Shown: piece by piece, positions 1-6,667 of the stretch | Layout: every line of letters starts with the position of its first letter | How positions within the stretch are numbered: the first letter of the stretch is position 1 | Position numbers and translations under genes: made by a program | The notes under the pieces: generated by a model | What the model saw: only the letters and a program-made list of their open reading frames with translations | Databases searched by the model: none | What the model was told of the DNA's origin: nothing | NCBI GenBank assembly: GCA_009927195.1 | Contig: RFNL01000170.1 | Coordinates: 1 to 10,859, forward strand | Length of the DNA stretch: 10,859 nucleotides | From: Betaproteobacteria bacterium | GTDB lineage: Bacteria; Pseudomonadota; Gammaproteobacteria; Burkholderiales; Burkholderiaceae_C | Direction: 5' to 3'

Positions 1-24
1 CAGGATGTCGTAGAGCGCACTCAT
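1..24 (-). CDS. ispE: 4-(cytidine 5'-diphospho)-2-C-methyl-D-erythritol kinase, N-terminal fragment (first 8 codons)
   Basis: Only the first eight codons lie in the window, read on the minus strand from the ATG at 24 to the left edge, giving MSALYDIL. This resembles the usual start of Burkholderiales IspE proteins, which run on into an APAKLNLFLH-type GHMP-kinase motif. IspE phosphorylates CDP-methylerythritol in the MEP isoprenoid pathway in the cytoplasm. The start ATG overlaps the TGA stop of lolB in an ATGA (21-24), so translation is probably coupled. No Shine-Dalgarno sequence is visible upstream. The lolB-ispE order is the common betaproteobacterial arrangement. The identification rests on eight residues plus context, so it is an inference; the bases left of the window would settle it. 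Confidence 0.7.
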
Positions 25-491
25 GGTCGGGTGGCAATCTTCAAGGTCACTGCGGGCAGAGGGTGTGTTCGGCGGGCGCTCCAAGCACCCGGGGTGGCGC
101 TGCGCTCCACTTGCCATCCCATCGCAGTTGGGTCTCGCCCTTCCAACCAGTCAAACAATGCCAGCATGGGCAAATCGGTGCCAATGGCGGCTTGGGTCAT
201 CTCGGCCAGGTTGGCAAAACGGCGCGTTTGGCCATTTTGTTGCCACCAGGCCCCTGCCGGTGACCAATGCAAGACCAAGCCCACTTGTCCCAGCGGTGAG
301 AGCAAGGTCAACGCCCCTTGGTTGGCATCGCCTTCGAGCTCAAATTCGGCCGAGACACTTTGCAAGGGCTCTTGGTGCACGGTCAGGCTGAGACGGCCTT
401 GCCAAAAACCCTCCCGCTGTGGGGTGGGCGCACTGGCACAGGCGCACAAAAGGGCAACCCAGCACAGCCATGCACCACGCAATCCGCTCAA
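21..491 (-). CDS. lolB: Outer-membrane lipoprotein LolB (lipoprotein receptor)
   Basis: Encodes 156 residues. LolB takes lipoproteins from the periplasmic carrier LolA and inserts them in the inner leaflet of the outer membrane. The N-terminus is a lipoprotein signal: a short start with one Arg, a hydrophobic stretch over about residues 7-17 and a lipobox L-C-A-C with the acylated cysteine at C18. Residue +2 is Ala, which fits outer-membrane sorting. The mature part has the LolB-like pattern of a WQGRLSL first strand, a SPLGQVGLVL segment around residues 64-73 and a LPMLALFDWL segment near 108-117. It is shorter than E. coli LolB (207 residues), mostly because the tail is short. There is no ATG near the start. 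The best start is TTG at 491, overlapping the upstream TPR gene's TGA as TTGA. Another TTG at codon 4 is possible. The stop overlaps the ispE start. Confidence 0.85.
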   Translation of the reverse strand: MSGLRGAWLCWVALLCACASAPTPQREGFWQGRLSLTVHQEPLQSVSAEFELEGDANQGALTLLSPLGQVGLVLHWSPAGAWWQQNGQTRRFANLAEMTQAAIGTDLPMLALFDWLEGRDPTAMGWQVERSATPGAWSARRTHPLPAVTLKIATRP

Positions 492-2215
492 AGATCCACT
501 TTCAAACGCTTCAATGTCTCGCGCAGGGTTTCGTTGTCAGCATCTTTTTGCATGCCCTCGCGCCAGATGCTGCGGGCTTCATCGCGTTGATTGAGTTGCC
601 ATAAAACCTCGCCCATGTGGGCGGCAATTTCGGCATCGGCTTGGTTGGCATAGGCCTTCTTCAGCAAGACCAGGGCATTGGGAAAATTGCCCAGGCGAAA
701 CTCCACCCAACCCAAGCTGTCTGTGATGGATGGGTCTTGCGGGGCCAATTCCAGGGCGCGGGTGATCAACTGTTTGGCCTCGACCAAGCGCACATTGCGA
801 TCGGCCAGGGAATAGCCCAAGGCGTTGTAGGCGTGGGGCAGGTTGGGCTGGCGTTTGATCAATTCGCGCAGTTTGAGTTCCATGTCGTCCATGCGGTTGA
901 GTTTTTCGTCGATCATGGCCAACTCGTACAACAAATCGTTGTCCTGGGGTTCACGCAACACAGCCTGACTAAGCAAGGCGTGGGCCTGTAGATACTGCTT
1001 GTTGTCGCGCAGCAGTTTGACCTCGGCCAGCAATTTGCCGCGCTCTTGACCGGCATTGTTGACCGACAGGTTTTGAATCAACATCCGGGCCTCTTCGAGC
1101 TTGCCTTGTCGGGCCAATAGCTGGGCTCGGCGGCTTTGGGCTTGAAGCAAAAAGTCAGGGTGTTCGATTTTTTCCAGCCAGGCCAAGGTGGTTGTTTCGT
1201 CCCGCAGTTTCTCGGCAACTTGCGCCAATCCCAAATAAGCCTGGGCCATGCCCCGTTGTGGTGGGGGGGATCTGTCTTTCACCACATCCAGATAACGCTG
1301 CAAAGCATCTTTGGCGTCTGGGAGCCGGTTTTCATCTGCATGGAGCAAGCCCAGCATCAGCCATGCTTCGGCCACCTGGGGTTGGGCTTGGGTCATGCGC
1401 TCCAATTGACTGCGTGCCGGCGCGTAAAGTTTGTTTTCGAGTTGCCACTGGATCAGCCCCAAACGCAACTCGGGGAACTCTGCTTTTTCCAAAGACATTT
1501 CCAGCAAAGCCATGGCACCAGGCACATTTTTTTCCAGCAAGTCCAAGGCCAGCAACCCTGGTGCCAGGGCAGTGGGTTCGGCGACATAGGCCTTGCGTGC
1601 AGCCTCCAAAGCGCCTGGGGCATCGTTGGCGGCCAGGCGCACGCGGCCCACACTGGACCAGGCGGCGGCGGCCGTGTCCGGTGATTGCAAATAGGGCGCA
1701 ATGGCCTGCTCCAACACCGCAGCCGCCTTTTTTTTGTCAACGACTTGTCCGAGGTGGCGGTGCAGATGCGACAAGGTCAGGTTTTTTTCGTTGTTGGGTG
1801 TCAAAGCGACTTCTTCACGCAAGGCCTCCAGGCTGTCGCCCACCCGGTTCAAGGCCAACAAAATTTGCAAGATATACAAATTGGCAGTGCGAGAGCCAGG
1901 GTTGGCCGATTTCCAGGCGCGAGCTGCTTGCAAGGCTGCTTCCCCGGATCGCGATAGCAAGGCGAGGTCTACCGATCGCTGGTACAAGCGCACATCATTG
2001 GTTTTGCCCGCCGCGTCCAACAGCAAGGAAAATGCCGCACCCGGGTTGTTGTCGCGGGCATTGAGCTCTCCCAGCAAGACCTCGTAGAAAGCCTCCGCCA
2101 TGAGAGCTGCATGCTGACGGGCTTGGGCTTGGGCGCGCACCGACGTGTTTTGTCCCCAAGCCATCCCCGAACATCCCAACCACAGACACAAGGCCCAGCA
2201 AGCAGTTTTTTTCAT
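488..2215 (-). CDS. Exported tetratricopeptide-repeat (TPR) protein, 575 aa
   Basis: I chose the ATG at 2215 because it opens a clear signal peptide: MKK, a hydrophobic core rich in A, L, W and C, then a likely signal-peptidase site after GMAWG or AWGQ near residue 22. The frame stays open upstream to 2323, but that part would run through mutM. The mature protein is almost entirely paired amphipathic helices. TPR-like units are clearest in the middle (around AWLMLGLLHADENRLPDAKDAL) and in the last 120 residues (AYNALGYSLADRN, then DSLGWVEFRLGNFPNALVLL, then AAHMGEVLWQLNQRDEARSIW). Such proteins act as periplasmic or envelope scaffolds; no catalytic motif is visible. It is probably co-transcribed with lolB and ispE (4-nt TTGA overlap with lolB), which suggests an envelope role, but that is inference. 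The specific function is unknown. Three A7-A8 runs occur on the coding strand (near 2206-2212, 1787-1793 and 1728-1735). Confidence 0.88.
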   Translation of the reverse strand: MKKTACWALCLWLGCSGMAWGQNTSVRAQAQARQHAALMAEAFYEVLLGELNARDNNPGAAFSLLLDAAGKTNDVRLYQRSVDLALLSRSGEAALQAARAWKSANPGSRTANLYILQILLALNRVGDSLEALREEVALTPNNEKNLTLSHLHRHLGQVVDKKKAAAVLEQAIAPYLQSPDTAAAAWSSVGRVRLAANDAPGALEAARKAYVAEPTALAPGLLALDLLEKNVPGAMALLEMSLEKAEFPELRLGLIQWQLENKLYAPARSQLERMTQAQPQVAEAWLMLGLLHADENRLPDAKDALQRYLDVVKDRSPPPQRGMAQAYLGLAQVAEKLRDETTTLAWLEKIEHPDFLLQAQSRRAQLLARQGKLEEARMLIQNLSVNNAGQERGKLLAEVKLLRDNKQYLQAHALLSQAVLREPQDNDLLYELAMIDEKLNRMDDMELKLRELIKRQPNLPHAYNALGYSLADRNVRLVEAKQLITRALELAPQDPSITDSLGWVEFRLGNFPNALVLLKKAYANQADAEIAAHMGEVLWQLNQRDEARSIWREGMQKDADNETLRETLKRLKVDL

Positions 2216-2255
2216 GCCCGGATGATAATCGCTGCTTTGTTTTTCATTGCCCAGC
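2216..2255. promoter_or_regulatory. Divergent promoter region between the TPR gene and mutM (predicted)
   Basis: These 40 bp are the only non-coding DNA between two divergent start codons, so promoters for both transcripts should lie in or next to it. On the plus strand GATAAT at 2224-2229 matches the sigma-70 -10 consensus at 5 of 6 positions and would start transcription near 2236, leaving about 20 nt before the mutM ATG. On the minus strand TATCAT (2227-2222) also matches at 5 of 6, and would start at or beside the A of the TPR gene ATG (2215). No good -35 hexamer is found for either. Neither start codon has a convincing Shine-Dalgarno sequence. The two -10 candidates overlap, so the promoters might compete. 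Confidence 0.35.
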
Positions 2256-3071
2256 ATGCCTGAATTACCCGAAGTAGAGGTCACCCGAATGGGCGTGGAG
2301 GGTCCCATGAAAGGGGCCTGCATTGAAGCGGTTTACCTGGGAAAGCCGCTGCGCTGGTCTTTGCAATGTTTGCCGCAAAGCTTGGTGGGGAGCACCATTT
2401 TGGATGTGCGTCGGCGCGGCAAGTACCTGTTGATGGATCTGAGCGAGGGCCTGCTGTTATGGCATCTGGGTATGTCGGGCAGTTTGCGCGTTTGGGCCAC
2501 CAGGCCTGAGCCGGGCTTGCATGACCACTTTGATTTGTGCACCAACCAAGGTTGTTTGCGGCTCAACGATCCCCGTCGCTTTGGTGCAGTGGTCTATGCC
2601 CCGAGCGAAGAAAGCCCCCAGGCACAGAAATTTTTGGGCCACTTAGGGCAGGAGCCTTTGCAAAGCGGTTTTCAGCCACTGGGCTTTCACCAGGCCTTGC
2701 GGCAACGAAAAACCGCAATCAAGCCCTTGTTGCTCAGCGGCGCAGTGGTGGTGGGTGTGGGCAATATCTACGCTTGCGAAGCCTTGTTTTTGGCAGGCAT
2801 TCGCCCCACGCTATCGGCCCAGCGCATCAGCAAAACGCGGGCTGCGGCCTTGCATGCGGCCATTCAGCAGGTACTTTCGCGCGCCATTGCCAAGGGTGGC
2901 AGCAGTTTGCGGGACTTTAGCGGTGCGTCAGGTCAAAGCGGTTATTTCCAGTTGGAAACCAAGGTGTACGACCGTGAGGGTTTGCCTTGCCAGGACTGCG
3001 GCAGCACCATTCGCCGAAAGGTGCAGGGACAGCGCTCCACTTTTTATTGCCCCCAATGTCAACGCCGTTGA
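2256..3071 (+). CDS. mutM: Formamidopyrimidine-DNA glycosylase (Fpg/MutM)
   Basis: Encodes 271 residues, close to E. coli Fpg (269). Excises 8-oxoguanine and Fapy lesions opposite C and cuts the strand by beta/delta elimination. The ATG at 2256 is chosen because Fpg chemistry needs proline at position 2 as N-terminal nucleophile, and the protein then starts M-P-E-L-P-E-V-E-V with P2 and E3 correct. An in-frame TTG at 2247 would bury that proline. Other family residues are present: K56 in RRRGKYL, the void-filling M73 in LGMSGSL, and R107/F109 in NDPRRFG. The C-terminal zinc finger has C245, C248, C265 and C268, with the DNA-contacting R260 in GQRSTFYC. It is divergent from the TPR gene and 10 nt upstream of mutY, so the two repair enzymes are probably co-expressed. 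No Shine-Dalgarno sequence is evident before the ATG. Confidence 0.97.
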   Translation: MPELPEVEVTRMGVEGPMKGACIEAVYLGKPLRWSLQCLPQSLVGSTILDVRRRGKYLLMDLSEGLLLWHLGMSGSLRVWATRPEPGLHDHFDLCTNQGCLRLNDPRRFGAVVYAPSEESPQAQKFLGHLGQEPLQSGFQPLGFHQALRQRKTAIKPLLLSGAVVVGVGNIYACEALFLAGIRPTLSAQRISKTRAAALHAAIQQVLSRAIAKGGSSLRDFSGASGQSGYFQLETKVYDREGLPCQDCGSTIRRKVQGQRSTFYCPQCQRR

Positions 3072-3081
3072 GCACCTGGGC

Positions 3082-4119
3082 ATGAGCCTGCATCGTTTTG
3101 CACCTTTGATCATCGAGTGGCAGCGCCGCCATGGGCGACACGATTTGCCCTGGCAAAAAAGCCTCACGCCCTATCCGGTGTGGCTGTCTGAAATCATGCT
3201 GCAACAAACCCAGGTCAGCACCGTCAAAGCTTATTTCGAGCGTTTTATCCAGCGTTTCCCAGCGGTGCAGGATTTGGCCCAAGCCGAGCTCGATGAGGTG
3301 ATGGGTCTGTGGAGTGGTTTGGGCTATTACAGTCGTGCCCGCATGCTGCACCGTTGCGCCCAAATGGTGGTGCAAGAAAACGGTGGCGTATTTCCGCAAG
3401 ACGTGGCTGCCCTGCAAAAGCTGCCTGGCATTGGCCCATCCACGGCTGCGGCCATCGCATCGCTGTGCTTTGGTCAGGCGGTGTCCATCATGGATGGCAA
3501 TGTGCGGCGGGTGTTGACCCGTTTGCTCGCATTTGGTGAAGATTTGGCCACTTCCGCAGCACAAAAAAACCTCAATCGTCTGGCCCACGATTTATTGCCC
3601 ACGGGCGTGTGGGTCCAGTCGATGCATCAATACACCCAGGGTTTGATGGATTTGGGTGCCACCGTGTGCCATACCCGACAGCCGCAATGTGGGCAATGCC
3701 CTGTAAAAGATTTATGCCAGGCCCATGCCAAGGGCTTGCCCACCAACTACCCGGTCAACACCCGCAAGTTGTTGCGGCGCGCGCAATCTTGGTGGTTGTT
3801 GATCCCCACCACCGCACAAGGCGCGGTGTGGTTGCGCAAGCGACCCGCCAGTGGAATTTGGGCGAGTTTGTATGTCCCGCCCATTTATGACAGCCATCAA
3901 CAGGCCCTGCAGGCCGTTCCCACAGTTTGGCATGCGCGGATGCAAGTTCAAACCCCTTTTGTGCATGTGCTCACCCATCGCGACTTGCATTTGCATCCTT
4001 TGCATTTGCGCGTACCAGCCACTTCCACCTGGGGAGAGGGTCAGTGGTGGGCTCCCGCTGATTGGCCTGAGTTGGGCCTTCCCGCACCCCTGCGTCGCTT
4101 GTTGGGGCCTGGGCTTTAG
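3082..4119 (+). CDS. mutY: Adenine DNA glycosylase MutY
   Basis: Encodes 345 residues (E. coli MutY has 350). Removes adenine mispaired with 8-oxoguanine, completing the GO system with MutM. The open frame reaches back to 2755 inside mutM, but the ATG at 3082 gives the canonical start and puts the catalytic residues exactly at E. coli positions: E37 in LSEIMLQQTQV and D138 in MDGNVRRV. A helix-hairpin-helix is seen in LPGIGPSTAAAI (114-125). The [4Fe-4S] ligands C196-x6-C203-x2-C206-x5-C212 are intact. From about residue 230 to the end lies the NUDIX-like 8-oxoG recognition domain, including WLRKRPASGIWASLYVPP. The gene begins 10 nt after the mutM stop with no clear Shine-Dalgarno sequence, so reinitiation after mutM is plausible. 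Its TAG stop interlocks with the rapZ TAA stop on the other strand (4116-4119). Confidence 0.96.
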   Translation: MSLHRFAPLIIEWQRRHGRHDLPWQKSLTPYPVWLSEIMLQQTQVSTVKAYFERFIQRFPAVQDLAQAELDEVMGLWSGLGYYSRARMLHRCAQMVVQENGGVFPQDVAALQKLPGIGPSTAAAIASLCFGQAVSIMDGNVRRVLTRLLAFGEDLATSAAQKNLNRLAHDLLPTGVWVQSMHQYTQGLMDLGATVCHTRQPQCGQCPVKDLCQAHAKGLPTNYPVNTRKLLRRAQSWWLLIPTTAQGAVWLRKRPASGIWASLYVPPIYDSHQQALQAVPTVWHARMQVQTPFVHVLTHRDLHLHPLHLRVPATSTWGEGQWWAPADWPELGLPAPLRRLLGPGL

Positions 4120-5003
4120 CGTCGTTCGGCTTGTTCGCGGTGGCGAAACAGGGTGACCCATTCCCTGCGAAACCGCTGGGCCATTTGCTCCACCATGTAC
4201 ACAGAACGGTGCTGTCCGCCCGTGCAGCCAATCGCCACAGTGACATAGCTGCGATGGTCCACAGAGAGAGATGGCAACCAGTCGCGCAAAAAACGCTCTA
4301 TGTCGTTGGCCATGCGCTGAACGCTCTCATGTTGCTGCAACCATTTCATCACCGGTGCATCGCTGCCGGTCAACTCGCGCAATTCGTTTTCGTAGTGGGG
4401 GTTGGGCAGCATGCGCATGTCGAACACAAAATCGGCATGCATGGGGATGCCACGTTTGAAGGCAAAAGACTCAAACATCAAAGTCAACTGTGCGGCCGGG
4501 GCGGAGATCAAGGATTTGACGTAGCTTTGCAATTTGGCGCTGCGCAGTTGGCTGGTGTCGATGACATGGGCCTTGTCACGCAACTCCACCAGCAGCTCGC
4601 GTTCAAGCTCAATCGACTCGATCAAATTGCGCTCCAAGTCAATGCTGTTGCTCAGGGCCTCGGTGCGTGAGAGGGGGTGGCGGCGGCGCGTTTCAGAAAA
4701 GCGCTGCACCAAGGTGTGGGTGCTGGCATCCAAAAAAAGCATGCGCACATCCACGTCTTTTTGCCGCACCAATTCCAATTCTGAGGGCAGCAAGGGCAAA
4801 GAGGCGGCGCTGCGCACATCCATGGCAATGGCTATGCGTTTTTCTTTGCGTTTTCGCTCCAGTTGCACAAACGGTCGCAACAACTCCGGCGGCAGGTTGT
4901 CCACGCACAAGTAACCGGCATCTTCCAAGGCATGCAAGGCCACAGACTTGCCCGAACCGGACATGCCGGTGATGAGCACCAACTCTTGGCGCACTTTTTT
5001 CAT
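4116..5003 (-). CDS. rapZ: RapZ-family nucleotide-binding protein (RNase adapter / YvcJ family)
   Basis: Encodes 295 residues (E. coli RapZ has 284). In E. coli RapZ binds the sRNAs GlmY/GlmZ and recruits RNase E to control glucosamine-6-phosphate synthase; in other bacteria the family is known as a P-loop nucleotide hydrolase, and the role here is inferred. The start is the ATG at 5003, giving MKKVRQELVLITGMSGSGKS with a Walker A from G13 to S20. The longer frame upstream runs through recN. Next come DNLPPELL, LFLDAS and the family signature FSETRRRHPL. The C-terminal domain carries VAIGCTGGQHRSVYMVEQMA and ends in a basic tail (RHREQAERR), comparable in position to the RNA-binding basic cluster of the E. 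coli protein. AAGAGGG sits 9 nt upstream as a likely ribosome site. The start overlaps the recN stop as ATGA (5000-5003); the stop overlaps that of mutY. Confidence 0.95.
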   Translation of the reverse strand: MKKVRQELVLITGMSGSGKSVALHALEDAGYLCVDNLPPELLRPFVQLERKRKEKRIAIAMDVRSAASLPLLPSELELVRQKDVDVRMLFLDASTHTLVQRFSETRRRHPLSRTEALSNSIDLERNLIESIELERELLVELRDKAHVIDTSQLRSAKLQSYVKSLISAPAAQLTLMFESFAFKRGIPMHADFVFDMRMLPNPHYENELRELTGSDAPVMKWLQQHESVQRMANDIERFLRDWLPSLSVDHRSYVTVAIGCTGGQHRSVYMVEQMAQRFRREWVTLFRHREQAERR

Positions 5004-6667
5004 GGGACAGAGCCCTCTTGGCTGAGGTTTTGCAACATTTCGCGCGCATGGGCCAAGGAGGTGGCAGAGCGTTTGTCGCCGCCCAGCATGCGCGCGATTT
5101 CTTGCGTTCTCTGTTCGCCGCAAACGGGCTGCAATTGGCTGAAACTGCCCGCCTGATCGCTGACCTTGGTCACCAGCCAGTGGTGGTGGGCACAGGCCGC
5201 CACCTGTGACAAGTGGGTCACCGCCAACACTTGCCGATCGGCACCGAGTTGTTGCATCAAGCGACCAACCGTTTCGGCCACTGCCCCGCCCACACCCGAG
5301 TCCACCTCGTCAAAGATCAAGGTTTGGGCTTGGCCCAAAGCGCTGGTGGTCACGGCAATGGCCAGAGCGATGCGCGAGAGCTCGCCGCCAGAAGCCACTT
5401 TACCCACCGGCCTGGGCGTGCTGCCCGCATGTCCTGCCACCAAAAACACCACTTCCTCCAACCCACTGGATTGGCCTTGGTTCAATTTGTTCAAGGCCAC
5501 CTCAAAGCGACCGCCTTGCATGCCCAGGCCTTGCATGGCTTGGGTGATCGCCTTGGCCAACTTGTGGGCACCCCGCTCGCGCGCCAGCGAAACCCGTTTG
5601 GCCTCGGTGTGATACGCCTGCGCCGCCATGGCCTGGGCCTTTTCCAGGGCAGCCAAATCGCTGGCCCATTCCAGTTGTTGGCGCTCGTTGCGCCAAGATT
5701 GCAGCAATGCAGCCAACTCATGCGGCTGGCGCTTGAATCGGCGCGCCAAAGACATCCACAGGCCCATCCGATCATCCAAGCTTTGCAAACTTTGCGGATC
5801 CAAATCGGTGCGGCGCAGCCAGCTTTGCAATGAATGCGCCGCGTCAGAGGCCTGGGCCAGGCTGGAAGCCAACACAGCGGCCAGACCCTCAAATTCCGGC
5901 TCAATCTGGGCTTGTTCGAGCAAAAGGTTTTGCGCTTTGGACAACTGACCCAAAGCACCACGGTCGTCGCTGTCGAGTTCCAGCAAGGCTTGCTGGGCGG
6001 CCTCCAGCAGGTTGTGGGCATGGCTGAGCCGGGTGTGATCAGCGTTCAAACTCTCCCATTCATCGGGCAGGGGATTGAGTTTGTCCAATTCCGCAATTTG
6101 CCATTCCAGCCGCTCGCGCTCTTGGGCGATATTGTCTTGCGCTTGAGCCGCTTGCTCCAAAGCTTGTTGGCTGTTGCGCCATTCCTGCCAAAGCTGGGCC
6201 AAGGTCTTGGTGTCAATGCCGCTGTAGGCATCGAGCAAGCCGCGCACCGCTTCCGGCCGTGTCAGACTTTGCCAGGCATGTTGACCGTGTATGTCCACCA
6301 ACCATTCGCTGACTTCGCGCAATTGGGTGGCGGTGGCGGCGCTGCCATTGATCCAAGCCCGGCTTTTTCCTTGGGCGTCCACCGTGCGCTTGAGCAACAA
6401 GCTGTCGCTGACTTCAAAGTCAGCAGCTTGCAGCCACTGTTGCACTGGGGCGCTGGCATCGAACTCGGCGCTGACCTCGCAGCGCGCTGCGCCCTCGCGC
6501 ACCACCCCGGCGTCTGCGCGCTCGCCCAAAGCCAGTTGCAGCGCGTCAATCAAGATGGACTTGCCCGCGCCGGTCTCGCCGGTGAGCACGCTCAGGCCAG
6601 ATTGAAACTCCAAGTCAATGCTGCGCACGATCACAAAATCGCGCAAAGCCATGGCGCGAAGGCTCAT
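5000..6667 (-). CDS. recN: DNA repair protein RecN (SMC-like ATPase)
   Basis: Encodes 555 residues, the usual RecN length. It is a cytosolic SMC-family ATPase acting in double-strand-break repair and RecA-dependent recombination. The N-terminal half-domain has MALRDFVIVRSIDLEF followed by Walker A GETGAGKS (30-37). A long Gln/Ala/Leu-rich, coiled-coil-like middle spans about residues 150-370. The C-terminal half has the ABC signature SGGELS (426-431), Walker B LIFDEVDSG with D453/E454, and the switch histidine H485 in VTHLSQVAA. The ATG at 6667 overlaps the nadK TGA as ATGA and is preceded by a very strong Shine-Dalgarno sequence, so the start is secure. Its own stop overlaps the rapZ start. 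In many bacteria recN is SOS-controlled, but here it lies inside a packed transcript. I see no LexA-type operator immediately upstream, so expression probably follows nadK unless an internal promoter exists. Confidence 0.97.
   Translation of the reverse strand: MSLRAMALRDFVIVRSIDLEFQSGLSVLTGETGAGKSILIDALQLALGERADAGVVREGAARCEVSAEFDASAPVQQWLQAADFEVSDSLLLKRTVDAQGKSRAWINGSAATATQLREVSEWLVDIHGQHAWQSLTRPEAVRGLLDAYSGIDTKTLAQLWQEWRNSQQALEQAAQAQDNIAQERERLEWQIAELDKLNPLPDEWESLNADHTRLSHAHNLLEAAQQALLELDSDDRGALGQLSKAQNLLLEQAQIEPEFEGLAAVLASSLAQASDAAHSLQSWLRRTDLDPQSLQSLDDRMGLWMSLARRFKRQPHELAALLQSWRNERQQLEWASDLAALEKAQAMAAQAYHTEAKRVSLARERGAHKLAKAITQAMQGLGMQGGRFEVALNKLNQGQSSGLEEVVFLVAGHAGSTPRPVGKVASGGELSRIALAIAVTTSALGQAQTLIFDEVDSGVGGAVAETVGRLMQQLGADRQVLAVTHLSQVAACAHHHWLVTKVSDQAGSFSQLQPVCGEQRTQEIARMLGGDKRSATSLAHAREMLQNLSQEGSVP

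Noticed and set aside
1192..2064. 290-residue plus-strand open frame antisense to the TPR gene
   Set aside because: The composition is rich in Pro, Arg, Cys and Trp, as expected from a shadow of a GC-rich gene. It has no domain, signal or ribosome site, while the opposite strand encodes a coherent TPR protein.
2247..2255. TTG at 2247 as the mutM start
   Set aside because: It would add three residues before the obligatory N-terminal catalytic proline of Fpg; the ATG at 2256 gives the correct M-P-E-L-P start.
2917..3588. 223-residue minus-strand open frame antisense to mutY
   Set aside because: MutY on the other strand keeps every catalytic and iron-sulfur residue, and the antisense product looks like random composition.
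4134..4147. TTCGC-GGTG-GCGAA hairpin as a terminator for mutY
   Set aside because: The stem is only 5 bp and is not followed by a T-run on either strand, and it lies in the rapZ coding region.
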